Below are positions 61,677 through 64,000 of a stretch of 64,000 nt of DNA, piece after piece; the stretch's first letter is position 1; every line of letters starts with the position of its first letter. The stretch covers positions 310,001-374,000 of the forward strand of contig NZ_JAJGBN010000001.1 in NCBI RefSeq assembly GCF_020782875.1, read 5' to 3'. The translations under genes and the position numbers were made by a program. Source of the stretch: Allomuricauda sp. M10. Its GTDB lineage: Bacteria; Bacteroidota; Bacteroidia; Flavobacteriales; Flavobacteriaceae. The notes below the pieces were generated by a model. That model was not told the DNA's origin, did no database searches, and was given only the letters and a program-made list of their open reading frames with translations.

Positions 61677-63431
61677 TTATGATTCTTTGCCAGAGAGTTG
61701 GTTGATGTAAAGCTCTTTGTAATAGCCATCCACGTTGTTCAACTCCTCATGGGTGCCTTCCTGTATGATCTTGCCGTTGTCCATCACAAGGATCTTGTCC
61801 GCATTTTTGGCAGAAGATACCCGGTGACTAACGATCAACGTGGTCTTGCTGGCCGAAACTTTTTTCAGGTTGTTCAGGATTTCTTCCTCCGTTTCGGTAT
61901 CCACGGCGGATAAACAGTCATCAAACAGATAGATTTTAGGATCTTTCAACAAGGCCCTTGCAATGGATACCCGTTGTTTTTGTCCACCACTTAGGGTAAT
62001 ACCTCTTTCGCCCAGAATAGTGTCGTATTTTTTGGCAAATCCTTCAATGTTTTTGTGCACCACCGCCTGTTTGGCCACTTTCACAATTTCATCAAAAGAA
62101 GCGTTTTCATTCCCGAATCGGATGTTGTTCTGAATCGTGTCCGAAAAGAGGAAAGCATCCTGTGGTACCGCTCCAATGGCACCACGCAAGCTGTCCAAAT
62201 TGAGTTTCTGGACCGAAACACCATCCACTAAAACCTCGCCAGAAGTAGGATCGTACAAACGTGCCACCAAATCGAGGATGGTGGATTTACCGGCCCCGGT
62301 TTTTCCCAATATGGCAATGGTTTCCCCTGCCTTTACGGTGAACGAAATATTGTTCAAGGCCGTGATATTGGTATCCTCATAGGTAAAGGTTACGTTCTTG
62401 AACTCGATATCTCCTTGGATAGGAGTCGGTTTAAGTACATTATTTTGAATCGCTGGTTCTTGCTTTAAAAATTCATTGATCCTTTTTTGGGATGCTTCGG
62501 CTCTTTGGATGATGGATGTTAACCAGCCTACGATGGCCACGGGCCAAGTGAGCATGTTCACATAGAGGATGAATTCCGCAATGATCCCAACGGATTCAAT
62601 TTCACCGTTGATGTATTGGCTCCCCCCAATATAGATGACAAATATGTTACTGATACCGATCAACAAGATCATCAAAGGGAAAAACCATGCATTTACACGG
62701 GCCAGAGCCATACTCGTATCCTTTCCGTCATTCGCCAAATCGCGCAATTCCGCATTGATCCTAGGTTCAATACTATAGGCCTTGATCACCGAAATACCTG
62801 AAAATGATTCCTGGGTAAAGGTGGACAAATTGGAAAGGAACTCCTGCACCTTGGTACTTCTTTTGTGGATCACCTTGCTGATCTGATAGATCAATACCGA
62901 TAGAATAGGCAAGGGCAGCAAAGTGTAGGCAGCCAATGTTGGCGCCTTGATGAACATAAGCGGAATCAAAAAGGCAAATAGCGTTAAGGTTTGGATGCCA
63001 TACATAATGGCCGGACCGGCATACATACGAACTTCGTTCACGTCTTCACTAATCCGGTTCATCAAATCCCCGATCCTGTGTTTTTTGTAAAAATTAAGGC
63101 TCAACAATTGGTAATGGTCGAATACCTCATTCTTAAGGTCGTATTCAATATAACGCGATACGTTGATGATTGTCTGGCGCATCCAGTAGGTGAAAAGTCC
63201 GGATAAAATGGCAGTACCCACAATGATCAGGATGTATTGTAACAACAATTCCTTGGCATCCGTTAGGGTAATGGTCTCAGCCAAAAAGTCTTCCACGGCC
63301 TGAATGGACTTGTTTACATACGAAGGCAGTACCAATGAAAAGATACGTGCAATGATGGTGATCAAAATACCAATCAGCAGTTTTAACCAGTATTTTTTAA
63401 AGTATTTATTGAGGTGTTTTAATTCCTTCAT
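61677..63431 (-). CDS. ABC exporter with fused permease and ATPase (MsbA/multidrug type)
   Basis: 584 residues: a six-helix membrane domain (1-320), then the ATPase domain. Walker A is GKTGAGKSTI, signature LSGGQKQRVSIARALL, and Walker B reads KIYLFDDCLSAVD, where the catalytic Glu after the Walker B Asp is Asp (DD for DE). This substitution occurs in degenerate sites of heterodimeric exporters, so a partner elsewhere is possible. Likely exports lipid or a drug. Transcribed away from nusB. Confidence 0.92.
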   Translation of the reverse strand: MKELKHLNKYFKKYWLKLLIGILITIIARIFSLVLPSYVNKSIQAVEDFLAETITLTDAKELLLQYILIIVGTAILSGLFTYWMRQTIINVSRYIEYDLKNEVFDHYQLLSLNFYKKHRIGDLMNRISEDVNEVRMYAGPAIMYGIQTLTLFAFLIPLMFIKAPTLAAYTLLPLPILSVLIYQISKVIHKRSTKVQEFLSNLSTFTQESFSGISVIKAYSIEPRINAELRDLANDGKDTSMALARVNAWFFPLMILLIGISNIFVIYIGGSQYINGEIESVGIIAEFILYVNMLTWPVAIVGWLTSIIQRAEASQKRINEFLKQEPAIQNNVLKPTPIQGDIEFKNVTFTYEDTNITALNNISFTVKAGETIAILGKTGAGKSTILDLVARLYDPTSGEVLVDGVSVQKLNLDSLRGAIGAVPQDAFLFSDTIQNNIRFGNENASFDEIVKVAKQAVVHKNIEGFAKKYDTILGERGITLSGGQKQRVSIARALLKDPKIYLFDDCLSAVDTETEEEILNNLKKVSASKTTLIVSHRVSSAKNADKILVMDNGKIIQEGTHEELNNVDGYYKELYINQLSGKES

Positions 63432-63562
63432 AAAAGGGAAAGGCAGTTTTTTGAGTGTCTGTGTCTAAAGACAATCCAGCAAATATATGCCATTGGGCAC
63501 AAACTAAATGTTATAAAACTGATAAGAAAACAACTTTGATAGGTAAGATTGAAATATAAGAT

Positions 63563-63570
63563 TACTTTTG
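63563..63570 (+). promoter_or_regulatory. Candidate -7 box for nusB
   Basis: TACTTTTG matches TAnnTTTG, 40 bases before the ATG at 63611. A TTG at 63536-63538 is 24 bases upstream, one longer than the usual range. Confidence 0.45.
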
Positions 63571-63610
63571 CGGGGTGAAAGCCAATCAACGACTTTAAAA
63601 GTTCTTACAA

Positions 63611-64000
63611 ATGCTTACCCGCAGGCATATCAGAGTAAAAGTGATGCAGTGCATTTATGCATTGATCCAGTCCAAGGACGATTCCTTGGTGAAACAGGAA
63701 AAATTCCTAAGAGTGAGTATAGAAAACATGTATGTGCTCTATCTCCTAATGTTGAGCCTTTTGGCCGAACTCCATCGGATGGCCGAAATGCACGTCAACC
63801 ACGCCAATAAAAAATACCTCGCCACAGAAGAGGACAATTTCCCCGACCGCGAAAAGTTTGTCAAGAACCGTTTGTTGCTTCAAATCGCCAACAACGAAGC
63901 CTTGCAGAATGAACTTTCCAAAAGGAAGTTGAACAATTGGTATCTGAATGAGGAGTACATCAAAATCCTATATAAGGAGGTTACCGGTAGTGACATCTAC
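63611..64000 (+). CDS. nusB: Transcription antitermination factor NusB (partial)
   Basis: 130 residues are visible from MLTRRHIRVKVMQCIYALIQS, running off the right edge. The helical start MLTRRHIRVKVMQ and the following ENMYVLYLLMLSLLAELHRM region match the Bacteroidota NusB, which is about 300 residues and begins this way. Binds boxA RNA and S10 to keep RNA polymerase reading rRNA operons. A shorter competing frame at 63568 has no homology and is rejected. Confidence 0.9.
   Translation, partial: MLTRRHIRVKVMQCIYALIQSKDDSLVKQEKFLRVSIENMYVLYLLMLSLLAELHRMAEMHVNHANKKYLATEEDNFPDREKFVKNRLLLQIANNEALQNELSKRKLNNWYLNEEYIKILYKEVTGSDIY

Noticed and set aside
63568..63810. 80-codon plus-strand frame before the right edge
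   Set aside because: The neighbouring frame from 63611 encodes a clear NusB N-terminus over the same bases.

Overview
The window comes from a member of the Bacteroidota, very probably a marine Flavobacteriaceae close to Muricauda/Allomuricauda. The grounds are a SusC/SusD-type starch locus, a type 9 secretion C-terminal sorting domain, glutamine synthetase types II and III side by side, a fused isobutyryl-CoA mutase, many DUF families typical of flavobacteria (DUF4266, DUF3570, DUF3276, DUF4920), almost no Shine-Dalgarno sequences, and repeated promoter -7 boxes of the form TAnnTTTG. The genus is an inference. I saw no rRNA, tRNA, CRISPR array, transposase or phage gene; the window looks like stable chromosome.

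Layout. 0-3.1 kb: divergent glutamine synthetases GSII (cut by the window edge) and GSIII. 3.2-7.9 kb: purM, then a tight five-gene exported redox operon (Rieske protein, thioredoxin-like protein, ApbE flavin transferase, DUF4266 lipoprotein with a GGGCGCN tail, DUF3570 protein). 7.9-11.2 kb: prfA with a rare perfect Shine-Dalgarno, pyrF, a small protein and a DUF4197 lipoprotein. 11.3-26.3 kb: an alpha-glucan utilisation locus: periplasmic GH13 enzyme, MFS sugar transporter and LacI regulator on the minus strand; SusC, SusD, SusE/F-like lipoprotein with three repeats, T9SS-secreted GH13 amylase and a lipoprotein on the plus strand. 26.3-34 kb: purU, icmF, an Lrp regulator, an alpha/beta hydrolase-like protein and a DUF1684 lipoprotein. 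34-37 kb: nitrogen operon glnK-amtB-porin. 37-43.7 kb: crcB, small membrane proteins, a pyrophosphohydrolase, ilvE, DUF4920, mnmD, a TIGR01777 epimerase, grpE-dnaJ. 43.8-49.1 kb: ABC exporter, MscS channel, DUF6268 protein and a sigma-54-type response regulator without DNA-binding domain. 50-58 kb: PPK2 kinase, M28 peptidase, a run of minus-strand membrane proteins, an esterase, and a cyclophilin-FKBP fusion. 58-64 kb: two tiny paralogous membrane microproteins, a cold-shock protein, peroxiredoxin, YfiT-like and GNAT proteins, a thioredoxin-like protein, a PUR-domain protein, an MsbA-like ABC exporter and the start of nusB.

How it fits together. In the starch locus the secreted amylase and surface lipoproteins would bind and cut alpha-glucan outside the cell, SusCD would import oligosaccharides, the periplasmic GH13 enzyme would cut them further and the MFS carrier would bring maltose or glucose inward, all probably under the LacI regulator. 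The nitrogen loci at 0-3 kb and 34-37 kb share G4/C4 half-sites of the form TAGGGGTA in their upstream regions, suggesting one unrecognised nitrogen regulator.

The most novel-looking items are: (1) two unannotated 27-28 residue single-pass membrane proteins encoded in tandem at 58.0-58.3 kb, with a longer relative at 37.5 kb; (2) the shared nitrogen-locus motif; (3) the Rieske-Trx-ApbE-DUF4266-DUF3570 operon of unknown purpose. Annotation rests on reading the sequence and on family knowledge; no database search was run.
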